Positions 32,251-44,530 of a DNA stretch of 64,000 bases are shown one piece after another (within the stretch, counting starts at the first letter, position 1; each line of letters starts with the position of its first letter). The notes below the pieces were generated by a model. The model was not told the origin of the DNA, did no database searches, and saw only the letters and a list, made by a program, of their open reading frames with translations. The stretch lies in contig CM041465.1 of assembly GCA_023213395.1 (NCBI GenBank), positions 85,691,741 to 85,755,740 of the forward strand, in the 5' to 3' direction. The position numbers and the translations under genes were made by a program. This DNA comes from Cycas panzhihuaensis (taxonomy: Eukaryota > Cycadophyta).

Positions 32251-32715
32251 GATATGTAGATTTTGTAAATATGTAGATGCATCGTTTCCTTGGTGTATGG
32301 CCATATGTCTCATTGTGAGCACACGCATCCACCGTGAGCAGAGGTAATCGAGAGGTGTGAGGTTAGAAATAGAGTGACATGCACGTCCACGAGGGAGCAT
32401 AAGCGGAATATCACGAAGGAAAGCGACAAGACGGAAGGAGGTAATGATACTCCATAAGCGTCGTCCAGCTTGGGGATGCCCAAGTAGGAGGACAAAGGTT
32501 CCCAAGGCGACAGGGAGCGGGTTCCAGCGGGAGGAACCTGGAAGAAGAAACAAGGATCCATCTTAAATTGCCATTCAACGTGGTTGGGAAGAATGGGGAC
32601 AATTCAAAATGGTAGTTTAGGCTCGTTTGAGCGAGAATCCATCTTACATTGCCATTCCACCGTGGTTGGGAGGAATGGGAACAATCTAAAATGGTAGTTT
32701 AGGCTCGTTTGAAAG
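32251..32715 (-). repeat. Tat-M2 3' UTR with two 84-bp units
   Basis: Two tandem copies of the ATCCATCTTA...GGTAGTTTAGGCTCG unit begin at 32556 and 32637 and end near 32715. The 3' UTR continues from 32560 down to 32250 and is shared with Tat-P1 and Tat-M3. Confidence 0.82.
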
Positions 32716-33570
32716 AGGAGAGGAAGAGGTGTGCTAGGCCCCATAAAGGTAGGGGTAGTCACACGGGGTAGGAGATAGGTGACGAAGAGTAGGGCCGGTG
32801 TCGCTAAGCCTACTAGTAAACTTACTATGGTCGGAACGGATGAGCGCGCGGACCTGGCACTGACGGATCGCGTGGCAAGGTTGCATCTGAGTAAGTGGCT
32901 TTAGTCCGAGGTAAGGATCTAGGCGTGAAGAAGAAGTGCCTCTCAGTGGCTCGTAGGCGTGGGCGCCACGTGAACCGCTTCGGGAGGTCGAGAAGGTAAA
33001 ATAAATGGGTGGTTTAAGACCGGTGGCTCGAGAGCCAATGTAGAATGGGGAAGGCGGGAATATCGTGGGATATTCCCAAAGTGCTTTCATGAAACCGGGG
33101 TGACACGTCGAGGAGAGGGCCCATAACCCTCGCTATCCGAATCGAGAATCACCCATGGCGGCTAAATGGCAAGTAACCACCTCACGATAGGGGCAAACTA
33201 ACCGGTTTGGCTCATGACATGGCATAGGGCTCGTGATGAAGGTCGATCTCCGAAACAAAGGTCCCACGGCTGGGGTATCCTCCTCAGGATCACTATCTTC
33301 ATCATCAAAAGACTGGCGGTGGATGGGAGGTGTGAGATGGCATAGGCTCACGGGCGATAACTTTAACTTGTCCTTCATGGACAAATTTAAGTTGCCCCAT
33401 TAAGCGTGGGCATCGCTCCCATGCAGTCGAGCCATGGTCACCCAACAAGAGGTTGTACTCTACATCGACATCGAGTACGGCAACCCGGCGAAAGCGGTTT
33501 CCCTCTAAGGTGAGGGAAAGGGAGGCGCCTAAAGGGGACTTCTCGTCCCATCATACCGGCATTTCAAGGG
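32716..33570 (-). pseudogene. Tat-M2 post-protease linker
   Basis: Homologous to Tat-M3 43455-44095. It includes MSMKDKLKLSP (the shared end of the protease unit), an acidic DDEDSDPEED patch, and a Ser/Arg-rich stretch. No RT motif is present. Confidence 0.6.
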
Positions 33571-33960
33571 ACGAGACTAAGAGCTACTATGCCTAGCTCC
33601 TTGAGCATCTGTGAGCATAGCATTAACCGAGGAGCCATTATCTACAATGGTCCTCTTTACGATACAATCGGGGAGTGTCAATGGTAATGACGAGCGGGTA
33701 ATGCAAAGGCTTCTCCGCTGGCTGGGAGATGGGAGATCTCGGATCAAAGGAGATGACGGTGGCCCATGGGAGGTAGCACCTATCGCATGGATGGAAGCGT
33801 CTTGTTGGCCAAGAGCTTCAAGAAGAAAAACACGTTGCTCGGGGCGACTTCTCAAGGCGTCCATCAAGGACATTCTGACGGTGATAGAGCTCGTCAACAA
33901 TAGAAAAGGGTTTACCCTTCCTGTGGGTTAGTGGCGCCCTTCTAAAGTCGAATCGGCCAA
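33571..33960 (-). pseudogene. pro: Tat-M2 protease region
   Basis: SLMDALRSRPEQRVFLLEAL and QDASIHAIGATSHGPP precede CIVKRTIVDNGSSVNAML. The last retains the Asp-Asn-Gly-Ser-Ser loop of the family's retropepsin, better kept than in Tat-P1. The end (LLGRPWLDQMGA in the other copies) lies in 33400-33570 with a shifted frame. It would cut gag or gag-pol. Indels break the frame. Confidence 0.75.
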
Positions 33961-34079
33961 GGGACGGGAATAGTCTTGGGAAGCGAGGAATCTCCGGAGG
34001 CGGCCCGGGAAGAGGATCAAGGTAAGATGTGGATGAAGAGTGCAGTGCCTCTTTAGCGACAGGGACCGGGTTAAGGCAT

Positions 34080-36224
34080 ATAACGGGTGGTCTCAGCAAT
34101 TGGACAACCTTCTTTCCCTTGTAGCGGGACTGCGAAGGTGATGGAGCACGGCGGTCAGGGGAGCGTGAAGGGGAAGGTGACCTTCGCACACCCTTCCCTC
34201 TACCATGCGAAGGGCGAGGATCGGGAGATCTATCCAGGTTCGCATTCCTTGTTGAACATCACGACCACGTTCCCCATGTTTGGGGAATGGGTCTCTATGA
34301 ATGGGCTGATCGAGGTTAGGTCTCGATGCTCGCCTGGGACGAGTCGGCGTGGGTCGGGCGTCGGCGTGGGTCTTTGTGCGACAGCGGCGCATCGTCATGG
34401 AAACACTCCCGTGGATGGAACACCAACTCTTCTCAAGGGAGGATCGGTCCTCCTGCTTGAGAAGGTTGGGTGTCACCCCTTTGGGGGCATCGCAGAAGCT
34501 TCTTTGAGCAGGTCTATGGGAGGTAGGCGATGAAGGAGGTTGGAGTTTTAGCTCCTTCATCGTGCGCTCGAATGAGCGAATGGCGGAGGTGAGGGGGTCT
34601 AGGGTCCTCTCAGTCGGGTGAGAGGTGGTCCTAGCGGGCTGCGAAGGTTCGGTTTCCTTCGTTGGGGGAGGCGCCTCACGACGTTGTGAGGGCTTAGGAG
34701 GTTTCTTGAGACCCGCTTGGATCTCAATGGCCTCCAACGCCAAGCACCTCGAAATCAGCGAGTCTGCGTGGTTGCCCCCATCTTGAGGACTTCCACATGC
34801 ACTTCGGGGCGAAGTGCATTGACAAAAAGATCCCTCTTCAACTCCTTAGGCAATGTGGCCTTGGTGGAGTGAAGAAGATCGTGAAAGCGTCGCACAAAGT
34901 CACGATTCATCTCATCGTGACCTTGTTTGAGCGACGAAGCGCCTTCATTAAACTTTCGAATGGGTGAGCTACGTCAAAGTAGTTGACGAACTCGCCCACT
35001 AGCTTTGGAATGAGGAGATCGAATGGGCGGGAAGGCGGTAGAACCACTTGAGGCGTCGCCTGCAGGACCGCGGGAAGAGCTTCATCAAGATATGGTCGTA
35101 GGCCCAATAGTCGATGCACGCCATGGAAAGGCTGGCACATGTTCGGTTGGGTCTTGCGGCGAAGCCCCGTCAAATTTGGGGACTTGAGGAGGATGAGGCG
35201 GCAAGTTAGTCCTCAGCGCCTCGGCATAAAGGTGTCGACCTATAGTCCACGAAAGGACGTGTCCTTGCACAGGCTAAGGGATCGATAACCGTGAAAGGAG
35301 CGGATGGGGTGTCGGTCCCATCCCTCCTTGAGAAACACCCTTGTGGGAAGGGGTGCGGGTAGATGTTACGGAAAGGGCGCGCTCCCTTGTCTTGTGTGAT
35401 GCGCAGGAGTGGCTTGACGCCGGAAGAGGGTGAGGGGCCGGGTTTGCCCATATGGGCCACTCGTGGGTGGCGCGACCCCATATGTGTGCAACGGGTCCAC
35501 TCCATGAGCAGGAGATGGTTTCCTTGCCACCTTTGAGGTTGTGACGTGTAGCACAGGGGCACGTAAAGAGAAGGACCACCAAGGTTCGGGCGTGTGCGAG
35601 GAGTGGGTCCTACATGGCTAGCGGCGGCGCTAGTAGGGCCTCGAGGCCTACTAGGGAGCAGCGCCACGTTCGGCATGGCACGTGCGTTTGGTTCGAACAA
35701 GGCATACTAACCCAGGGTTGGGAGCGGACCTTGCAGCGAGTCCAGAAGAGTGGGACCACGATAGGGGCGGGCGCAACACTCGCCTTAGGAGGGGTAGACA
35801 CGGCATGGGACGTGTGTCTTGGCGGAAGTATAAATCGTCGTAGATGGCGTGGGCATGGATGAGGAAGGCGCCACGTTGCGTAGCATTTAGTAAACCATCT
35901 AGGAGGTGGTTGGCGGCGGCCTTTCGAAAGTACTCGCCAGCACCTCGGCCGCGTCGGCGGGAGGGTATCCTCATAGCCATACGAGGTCGAAGGGACCAGT
36001 GGGGATCCTCAGGCGCTCCTCGTGGGCTCGCCCGGTGGGGTGGCGGGTCTCACAGTGGCGGATCTTCCATTGCATGAGCGGAAGGCTCAAAGTCTTGGGG
36101 TGGAAATGGTCATGGGTAATAGATGGAATCCTCGCCTCACGGGTGGATTAGGAGCAGATGAAGGGAACTCTTGAGTTCTTGAAGTCATGGCATGGTAGGC
36201 CCAATCGGACGGGTAACCTTCCAT
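34080..36224 (-). pseudogene. gag: Tat-M2 gag
   Basis: The start ATG at 36224 opens MEGYPSDWAYHAMTSRTQEF with no early stop, the best preserved gag start of the four copies. Later segments shift frame: PHPPQVPKFDGASPQDPTEH (near 35150-35230), MALEAIEIQAGLKKPPKPSQ (34743 down), the Cys/His cluster WCSIHGS (near 34420), and RERRLSNC at 34095. Most breaks are one- or two-base indels, often in CG-rich runs, rather than the stop transitions of Tat-P1. Confidence 0.78.
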
Positions 36225-36467
36225 TCTTAGAATCGGGGTTCGACGATGGAATGAAGCAGCGACGATTGGTCTTAACAACGGCAAACCCGCAAGCTTGAGC
36301 GTCGCATGCAACGCCTCCACGAGCGTTGTTAGAAAAAGCGAAAAGGAAAAGAAAGGAAAGCACTGCAAACCCGTTGGGGGTTGCCCAACTCAAAACACAG
36401 AATGCGAAACTACCTAAAGGCAAGAGCACCAACACGAAGGGGAAGCAGATCTAGCTCCTTCTTGGCG
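36225..36467 (-). other. Tat-M2 5' untranslated leader
   Basis: Leader between the primer site and gag, shared by all four Tat copies (for example AAGGCAAGAGCACCAACACG near its LTR end). No gene. Confidence 0.6.
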
Positions 36468-36485
36468 ATCCCAGTATGGTCGCCA
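36468..36485 (-). other. Tat-M2 primer binding site
   Basis: On the minus strand TGGCGACCATACTGGGAT, one base inside the LTR. Confidence 0.75.
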
Positions 36486-36486
36486 G

Positions 36487-38975
36487 TGAAACGCTCTCTG
36501 CGGGGTAATGATCCAACGCCTAGCGGGAAGGGCATAAAACAATATGCTAAGTAGCCTAAATAGCGAGGATCATACCTCGCAGGACGTCCCTGCGCCGGAG
36601 CGCGGGTATGGGACTGCAAGGTGCCTGGTTGCTTCCAGGTAGCCGTGCAAGACGAGGCCTTCCTACCCTTCGGATGGCCGGGAAGGGAAAAGAATCCTCG
36701 CGCGTCGCGGCTTCTCAAGGCAGTGAGAAGGCGACGAGGGGGCAACCAACCAAAGTGTAAAGAATACGGGGTAAAATGCGGCTAGGGGATACAACGCAAA
36801 CAAGTCTTCTATTCCTATGTTATGCAATGTAGCAAAGTAATACGAGAAAGCAAATGCACAATAAAAGGTTGTTTTCTTCTTTCCTTTATGTTCCTTTATC
36901 TATAACAGTAAATGCAAAGAAGCAGAAAAGCATAAAGAAAATATGAAAGGCATGCGAAGAATACCTAGATCCGGCGTTCGAACGGAAGCGGATGTCCCTC
37001 CTTGGTTCGCTCCTTTCCTCCTCCCGCATGCAACGTCGATCGAAGACAACGAAGGGGTGCACTTACCTCCCCAAAAGTATGCAAGGACTAAATGAAATGA
37101 AGGAGCAAGCAAAGCTCAACCAAAAGGGAGAAGAAATACCATATGGAGGGCCGGCCGTGATGGGTCGATCTCGCGCAATGCTTCCTCCAACGCAATCCTG
37201 CAAATAATCCCAATAAACGCCTTCCTCTCGGGAGAGAGGCTACCAAAATCGACGAGATATATATGTATATACTGAAAATAAAATCAACTACGCTAGAAAA
37301 ATGTAGTTAAGCACCAACATGTAACGAAAATGAAACAAGGTCAGCGATAAATATGCTGTAATAAAACACACACAAACACACCAAATGGGATTGAGTGTAG
37401 CCTCGGGATGGCTAACTCACCCACGAGAGGTCTCCACAAGGTATAGGGAAAACAGTGCTAGCATGCAACAAGATGAGTCATGTAGTAACAAATTTCCTAC
37501 ACCAAGAGGGAAACTCAACCCAACTCTCCAAGGCTTCCTAGCTCCATTTCCTAAGAAGCGCGGGTGCTAAAGGGAGAGAGGATAAGGGGCGGAACCCTTG
37601 GGGAGAAGGACTGCAATGGGGGGAGACCCAGCCTATCTCCCTCAAATCCTCGTGAAAACCCTTTATCTTAAGCTAGCTTAGGAAATGGTGGAAGAGAAAG
37701 CTAAGAGGAAAGGATGGATCTCAAGGAATGCAAGAAAATGCACCCAATCTAGGGCGACACTATAGTAAGCCACAACTAGCTAAGGTTACTTGCATCAAAT
37801 GACAAAGGAGATCCCAAAGAAAGTTCACGCAAAAGAGGGAGAAGAGCTTGCAAATAGAACAACAAAAAGCAAGGAAAAATGCACCAACAAGAGACAAGAA
37901 ATACCTTGAATGAAGGAGAGCATGCATGCATGCACTTGGCCACTTGGCGGCAAAGACAAACAATGTCTAAAGGCTGGTTTAAAGTGTCCTTTGCAAGAAG
38001 ATGGAAGGAGGAAGCTCCGTGCAAGATGGGAGCTAGAAGTTGTCCTTTGGAGTAGTCTTTTTTGTGAAGAAATGCTTTGGATCTTTGAGTATTTGTATGA
38101 GGAAGTGGAGCTTGCGATGGAGGCGTAGGGGGCGTGATGGCCTGCAACTCCGGTAGTAGCCCACTTCACCTCTACTCAAGCTAGACATGATAATCCATAG
38201 TTTCTGTGTTTTCCTTTGTCTTTTAGTAGAGAGTTTTTGCTTGGAAGTCTAGAAAAGTGAACTCAAGAATGAGGCAAATGAATGAAAAAAGGGTTTTTAT
38301 GCCTTGGGCATAGCAGGTGAACGTTGGGGCCCTCGGGCGCCTCCAGCCCGTCGAACCAGAGCTCACATGAAACGCGCCAGCATCGGCGTGGTTTCTTCAA
38401 ATTTTAAGCGGTCGTCTGGCGGCAAACTTGGCGGCACCGCTAAGCTTACATGATGCACCGGTGCCTGCAAACTTTAATGCGCTAAGTTTGTCTTGATCTG
38501 AATTGAAAAAGAGAAAAATGCAACATGAAAGTCATAAAATCGACTTTTAAGGTAAGAACAAGGGTCGTGAACATGAATTACATCAAGCGGGGAAGGCCGA
38601 GGCGGTGGGCAAGTACTCAAAATGGTGCAAGAGCCACGACTAAGGTTAAACCGGGCTTAGGAAGGGTTTGCAACATAAGCGGCACGTGTGATAAGGACAA
38701 GCAGTGGCGGGAGCATCCAGAGACCATGGAGACATCGTGGTGGGCGCACGCCATACGGGGTGTCGCATCCGCTTATGGATGCCCCCGATGTGAGTCGTCA
38801 AAGGCTAAGAGGTGTCGTTAGGCACATGCATAGTGAACAAGCAGACGAGCAATGCGTGCGCGGGGCATGTCAATCAAACAACCTCTAAATAACCTTAATC
38901 AAACCAAGGCAAGAAAGTAAGAAAATATACGAACAAACTGTCTCGGTCGTCGGGGTCCATTCCACTGGGGAAACA
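36487..38975 (-). repeat. Tat-M2 5' LTR
   Basis: About 2.49 kb. The outer end reads GGGGAAACA at 38967-38975, the inner edge TGAAACGCTC at 36487. It is colinear with the Tat-M1 and Tat-M3 LTRs and inserted directly against Gypsy-B RT coding sequence. Confidence 0.88.
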
Positions 38976-39632
38976 AAGGCATTCCTCCGAAGATAGGAAT
39001 ACATCACATTGACTTAGTGGAGGATGCAAAACCGGTGAAATAACGGCCATACCAGATGAATCTAAAATACAAAGAGAAAGTGGAAGCTGAACTTGACAAA
39101 ATGTTGGAAGCGGGTTATATCTATGAGATCGACTACAGTGACTAGGTGAGCCCTGTAGTGGTGGTTCCCAAGAAAAATGGAAAAATTTGTGTCTTTGTGG
39201 ACTACAAACAATTGAATAAGGTAACAAAGAAGGATCCATTCCCATTACCTTTTACGGAGGATATTTTAGAAGTAGTTGGAGGAAATGAGATTTACTCCTT
39301 CACGAATGATTCGAGGTACAATCAAGTGCAGTTGCCGAGGATCGAGGCAAAACTACATTTATGAGGAATGGGGAATGTCATTCGGTCTCATGAATGCACC
39401 AACTACATTCTAACGGATTGTAATTATTATCTTTCAGAAGTTTATTGGAGAAAAGGTTGCTGTATTCTTAGACGACTAGTCGTTGTATGGATTGATGAAA
39501 AATCATATGGAGAATTTGAGGGAAATGTTGCAAACGTGCTGGGAAAACAAATTGTGTCGTAATCCAGAAAAGTATACCTTTCTGGTACCCTTCAGAAACT
39601 TGTTGGGACATATAGTCAACAAAGAAGGATTG
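38976..39632 (+). pseudogene. pol: Gypsy-B reverse transcriptase, first part
   Basis: This is a Ty3/gypsy RT from the N-terminal box GIPPKIGIHHIDLVEDAKPV through EKVEAELDKMLEAGYIYEID, SPVVVVPKKNGKICVFVDYK, KKDPFPLPFTEDILEVVGG and a shifted part with the catalytic FLDD pair near 39465 (followed by TAG), ending LLGHIVNKEG at 39630. Stops occur at 39029 and 39145. It is cut at both ends: Tat-M2 on the left, Tat-M3 on the right. The rest of the RT and RNase H continue at 48299. Family lineage not assigned. Confidence 0.87.
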
Positions 39633-42166
39633 TGAAACGCTCTCCACGGGGCGATGATCCAACGCCTAGCGGGAAGGACACAAAACCACAGGGCTAATAG
39701 GCTAAAGAACGAGGATCATACCTCGCGGGACGTCCCGTTGGGGAGGCGGCACGGGATCAAGGTGCTGGTTGCTTCCGGAGTGGCAGGTGGCGAGACCCTC
39801 CTACCCTTGGGATGGCGGGAAGGGAAAAGGAAACTCTGCCGCTACTTCTCAAGGCAATGAGAAAGCGGCGAAGGGTAACCAACCAAACGTGTCGCAGTAA
39901 GATATATGCAAGAGCGGCTAAGGGGGATCGGTCAAAGGATCTCAAATACCATGTCTGTGGGTATAGCAAAGAGAAAGGTACAAGTAAAGCAAATCTGAGT
40001 AAAAAGCAAGTACAAAATAAATAGTTATTTCTTCCTTTTTCTTATGTTCTTTAACTACTAAAGCAAGTGTAAAGAAACGTAAGAGCACGAAAAAAGAGTA
40101 TGGAAGGTGAGCGGAGAATACCTGGATCCGGCGGTTGGGCTGAGACGCAGGTGTCCGTCCACGGTTGCGCTTCCTCCGTCGTCCTCCTCGTATGCGACGT
40201 CGGATGCAAGCGGTGCTGGGGGATCACGTACCTCCCCGCAAGCAAATAAGCACAAACTAAACTGAGACGATAGGACATAACGCTCAACGCGACATAAACA
40301 AAAGGGAGAACGTGCCAAACACGCGTCGGCCGTGATGGGTCGACCCTATGCGCCCCTTTGTTCCGAACGCTCCTGCAAGCAAATAAGCAGAATACCTTCC
40401 TCTCGAAAGAGGGGCTACGAGATACAAAAGATATATGTATATATGTTGCAAGTAAAGCAAACTAAGCTAAAAGGACATAGTTAAGCACTATCATGCAATA
40501 AAAGAAACAACGTCATATGACAGGCATGCCAGGGTCATACACCACAAACGCACCCCGAATGGGGTTGAGTATAGCCTCGGGATGGCTAACTCACCCACGA
40601 GAGGTCTCCACAGAATGTAAGGAAAATGATGCTAGCATGCAACAAGAAGGATCATGGAGCAACGGGTAGCATAAGCCAAAGTAAGCACTCAACCGATTCT
40701 CCAAAGCCTCTCTAGCCCTATTTCTTAAGCAAAAGCGGGAGATAAAGGGGGAGAGGAAAAAGGGACGGAACCCTTGGGGAGTAGGGGCGGCAATGGGGAC
40801 GGAACCCGCCTATCACCCTCAAACACTCGTGTAACCCGTTATGAAGGTTTGCCCAAGAAATGGCGAAAGAGAAGGATGGGAGAAGAAGGATGAGTGGAAG
40901 AAAAATGGGAAACTAAGCCTATCCTTGGGTAACACTCTAATAGGCCACAAATACTATGGTTCCTTGCATCAAATGGCTAAGGGGAAACCAAGAGAATACA
41001 TATACAAAAGGAAGCAAAGAGTTGCAAGCAAAATAATACAAAAAAGCAAGCAAAAACACCAAAGAAATGACACCAAATACCTCAAATGATGAAGGAGGAG
41101 TGCATGTGAGCACTTGGCAACTTGGAGCAACGGTCCAAGAGATGCCTATGAAGCAATGTAGCATGTCCCTTGCAAGAGAGAGGAGTGGTGGAGCCTCATG
41201 CAAAAAGGTGAGATGGAAATGGTTCCTTGCAATGGTTTTCTTGGTAAAAATCCTCTTGGAAGCTTTCAATGTGTGTGAAGAGGAGGGATGCTTGTATTGG
41301 GGCTCCGTAGGGGGCAGCAATGGCCCTGTATCTCCAGCAATAGCAGCCCTTGATGCCTCTGTCCCACAGCTGTAGCAAGATGTCTCTTATCACTGTTTTT
41401 GTTCTTTGTCTCTTTGTGAAGAAAATGCTCTAGGAAAGTTGAAAAGTGAGGTGAATAATCAAGCCAATGAATGAAAAAATGGTTTTTATGTCTTGAGTGA
41501 AGCAAGTGAACGTTGGGGGCCCTCGGGCGCCTCCAAGATTAGAACCACTGTGGCGATTCATGAAAAATCGCGGCACCGTGGCGTGTTTCTTTTTAAATTT
41601 TAAGCGATCGTCTGCGATAAACTTAAGCGATGCTAAGTTTATCGCATGATGCACCGAGTGCTTGAACTCATGATCGCTTAATTTACCGTGATGCAGATCA
41701 AACAAAAACAGAAAATTAAAGTAAGAAATCGGTCTTTAAGGTAAAATCATAAGTTAAACTCAAAATACATTAGTCAAGAGCGCTTTAGGTCATGGGCATG
41801 TGCTCAAACGGCAAAAAGACCTAACTAAGGGTTAAACCAGCTTAGAAAGGGTTTGCAACATAAGCGACGCGGTAACACGCATAAACAGTAGGCAAAAGCA
41901 TCCCGAAAGACCATGGAGACGTCGTGGGTGGTTGTACGCCATACGGGTGTCGTGATTCGCCGATGAATGCCCCTACCGTGAGTCGTCATAGGCTAAAAGG
42001 TGCCGTTAGCACATGCATAATGAACAAGCAATCAAACAGTGCATATGGACGGCACATGTCAATCAAACCATTCCCAATCGCGGCGATCATAAGTAAGCAA
42101 AGTAAAGGCATATACTGCACAAACCGTGTCGATGTGTCGCAAGTCCATTCCAGATGGCCGGAAACA
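39633..42166 (-). repeat. Tat-M3 3' LTR
   Basis: About 2.53 kb from TGAAACGCTC to GGAAACA. A 13-base perfect inverted repeat TGCGATAAACTTA / TAAGTTTATCGCA lies at 41613-41646. Full length, unlike the 5' LTR of the same element. Confidence 0.88.
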
Positions 42167-42876
42167 TCGCCTCGGCGGAGCCTCAACGCTCATAAGCGTA
42201 ATGTGATGGCGAATGCTGACAATCAAGAAAACATGAGTAGCACATGCATATATATATATATATAAGAGCAATCAAGAGCAAAGACGTGATCCAAGGGTGT
42301 AGGCAAGTGTCGGGCGAACGCTGTGGACAAGGGGGACAGAGACGAGGACAACGTGGGGCACGCCTGGCGTCGCTCAGCATCGACACAACGAAGTAAGCAG
42401 AAACGGATGCCCGTTACCAAGGTGTAATATGAAGTAGCAGGGCATCCAAAGAACAGGCAAGCGTGATCTAACCGACAAAGAAATCAGAGACTTGGGCACG
42501 GGCTGGCCAAACAAGCCTCCACATGAAATGGTGTGTATCATGTATGGCAGAGGTAACATGTATGATTTATTTTGTAAATGAATGATTTTTGTATGTTGTA
42601 AACGTACATATGTTGTAGATATTTGTTGTAAATATTTTGTTGTAATTATGCATGTGTTTCCTTCCATGTATGGCCATACGTCTAACAGGGGCACACACAT
42701 CCACCGTAGTAGGTGATCGAGAGGTGTGAGGTTAGAGGATAGGCGACATGCACGTCCAGGGGAGCATAGCGGAATATCACGAAGGAAACGACAAGCACTA
42801 AGGAGAATGTGAATGTGATACTCCATAGCGTCGTCTAGTTGGAGGATGCCCAAGTAAGAGGACAAAGGTTCCCAAG
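42167..42876 (-). other. Tat-M3 3' end and 3' UTR
   Basis: From 42167 to about 42480 this equals the last 325 bp of Tat-P1 before its LTR. It then switches directly to the conserved 3' UTR (equivalent of P1 16315-16740). The switch, near 42490, is the junction that removed the antisense ORF and second RNase H. A short frame with EPLSSYLGILQLDD is part of the 3' UTR. Confidence 0.7.
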
Positions 42877-43455
42877 AGCATTCCACGGAACGTGGTTGGG
42901 AGGAATGGGAACAATCTAAAATGGTAGTTTAGGCTCGTTTCGGAGCAAGGATCCATCTTAAATTGCCATTCAACCCGTGGTTGGGAGGAATGGAAACAAA
43001 TTAAAATGGTAGTTTAGGCTCGCTTTGAGCGGGATCCATCTTAAATTGCCATTCCACCCGTGGTTGGGAGGAATGGGAACAATTTAAAATGGTAGTTTAG
43101 GCTCGTTTCGGAGCGTGAATCCATCTTAAATTGCCATTCCACCCGTGGTTGGGAGGAATGGGAACAATTTAAAATGGTAGTTTAGGCTCAAGCCGGAAGA
43201 CCGGATCCATCTTAAATTGCCATTCCACCCGTGGTTGGGAGGAATGGGAACAATTTAAAATGGTAGTTTAGGCTCGTTTCGGAGCACGGATCCATCTTAA
43301 ATTGCCATTCCACCCGTGGTTGGGAGGAGTGGGAACAATTTAAAATGGTAGTTTAGGCTCGATTTAGCGAGAATCCATCTTAAATTGCCATTCCACCGTG
43401 GTTGGGAGGAATGGGAACAATTTAAAATGGTAGTTTAGGCTCGTTTCGGAGCAAG
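42877..43455 (-). repeat. Tandem array of the 84-bp 3' UTR unit
   Basis: A partial unit, then full units starting (ATCCATCTTA) at 42951, 43034, 43119, 43205, 43290 and 43373, spacing 83-86 bp. Units are very similar; differences cluster in the short stretch between GGCTCG and ATCC. The region lies just after the coding end, where Tat elements are known to vary most. Confidence 0.93.
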
Positions 43456-44095
43456 AGGAGAGGAAGAGGTGTGCCTAGACCCCGTAGAGGTAGGGGTAGT
43501 CACACGCAGGGTAGGAGATAGGTGACGAAGAGTAGGTCAGATCGCTAGGCCTACTAGTAAACTTACTATGGTCGAATCGATGAGTGCAACGACCGCACGC
43601 GATGGATTGCATGGCAAGGTTGCATCTGAGTAAGAGTGGCTCTAGTCATAGGTAAGGATCTAGAGCGTGAAGAATAAGTGCCTCTACGAGTGGCTCGCCG
43701 ACGGGCGCCACGTGGGACCGCCGGGAGATCGAGGAGGTAAAATAGATGGTCGGTTTAAGACCGGTGACTCGGAGCCAATGTAGAATGAGGAAGAGCGGGA
43801 ATATCCGATTGAGATATTCCCCAGGTGCTCATGAAACCGTGGTGACACGTCGAGGAGAGGGCCCATAACCCTCGCCATCCGAATCGAGTCACTCATGGCG
43901 CTTAAGTAACCGTAACCACCTACGCCAATGGGGGCAAACCTAACTAGGTTTGGCTCATGACATGGCATAGGATTCGACTGATGAAGGTCAGTCTCCTGAA
44001 ACAAAGGTCCCACTAAGGGGTAACCTCCTCAGGATCGCTATCTTCATCATCGAAAACACCGGCAGTCGGATGAGAGGTGTGAGACTAAGATTGGC
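43456..44095 (-). pseudogene. Tat-M3 post-protease linker
   Basis: Contains NLVRFAPIGVGGYGYL (shared with Tat-P1 near 12895-12925) and Ser/Arg-rich sequence, open from 44013 to 43684. Ends short of the repeats. No RT motif is present; the RT, RNase H and integrase of Tat-P1 would belong here. Confidence 0.65.
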
Positions 44096-44530
44096 TCACG
44101 GCGACAGCTTTAACTTGTCCTTCATGGACAAATTTGTTGCCCATTGCGTGGAGCAGACTGCCCCCATCTGGTCGAGCCATGGTCGGCCCAACAAGAGGTT
44201 GTACTCTACATCGACGTCGAGTACAGCAACCCGGCAAACGGTTTTCCTCTTAAGGTGAGGGATAGGGGAGGCCCCAGAGGGACTTCTCGCCCCGTCATAT
44301 CCTTGGCATTTGGAAGGGAGAGAGTCAAGAGGTAGTATGGGTAGGTGGTTGAGGATAGGGACAGGGATAGGATTAACCCACCACCCATTATCTACAATCC
44401 TCCTCTTTACCATACAATCAGAGTGCCAATGGTAATGACGAATCTGCACGTAAAAGCTTCTCCCGCTTGCTGGGAGATGGGAGATCCCTAGGATCAAATG
44501 AGATGACAGGTGGCCCATGGGAGGTAGCAC
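44096..44530 (-). pseudogene. pro: Tat-M3 protease region
   Basis: CMVKRRIVDNGWWVNPIPVP carries the active-site Asp, but the GSS loop has become GWW. AVLDVDVEYNLLLGRPWLDQ and MGAVCSTQWATNLSMKDKLK complete the domain, colinear with Tat-P1 12590-12670. Substituted active-site loop suggests loss of activity, unless the bases are consensus errors. Confidence 0.75.

Larger units (their letters stand above)
32137..38975 (-). mobile_element. Tat-M2: non-autonomous Tat copy, 3' LTR lost in the gap
   Basis: Read on the minus strand: 5' LTR (38975-36487), primer site, gag, protease, short linker, 84-bp units, 3' UTR, and the last part of the second RNase H, then the gap. RT, RT-linked RNase H and integrase are absent: the protease-linker part joins the 3' UTR within about 650 bp, where Tat-P1 has about 3 kb. 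It is inserted in Gypsy-B; AAGGC at 38976-38980 is the candidate right TSD. Confidence 0.85.

Noticed and set aside
31579-32332. Long open frames on both strands across the gap
   Set aside because: They consist of N translated as unknown residues; they are artefacts of the 500-N run.
42877-43455. CRISPR-like array
   Set aside because: Units are 84 bp and contiguous, without distinct spacers, inside a plant retrotransposon; it is a tandem repeat. The same holds for 51370-51740.
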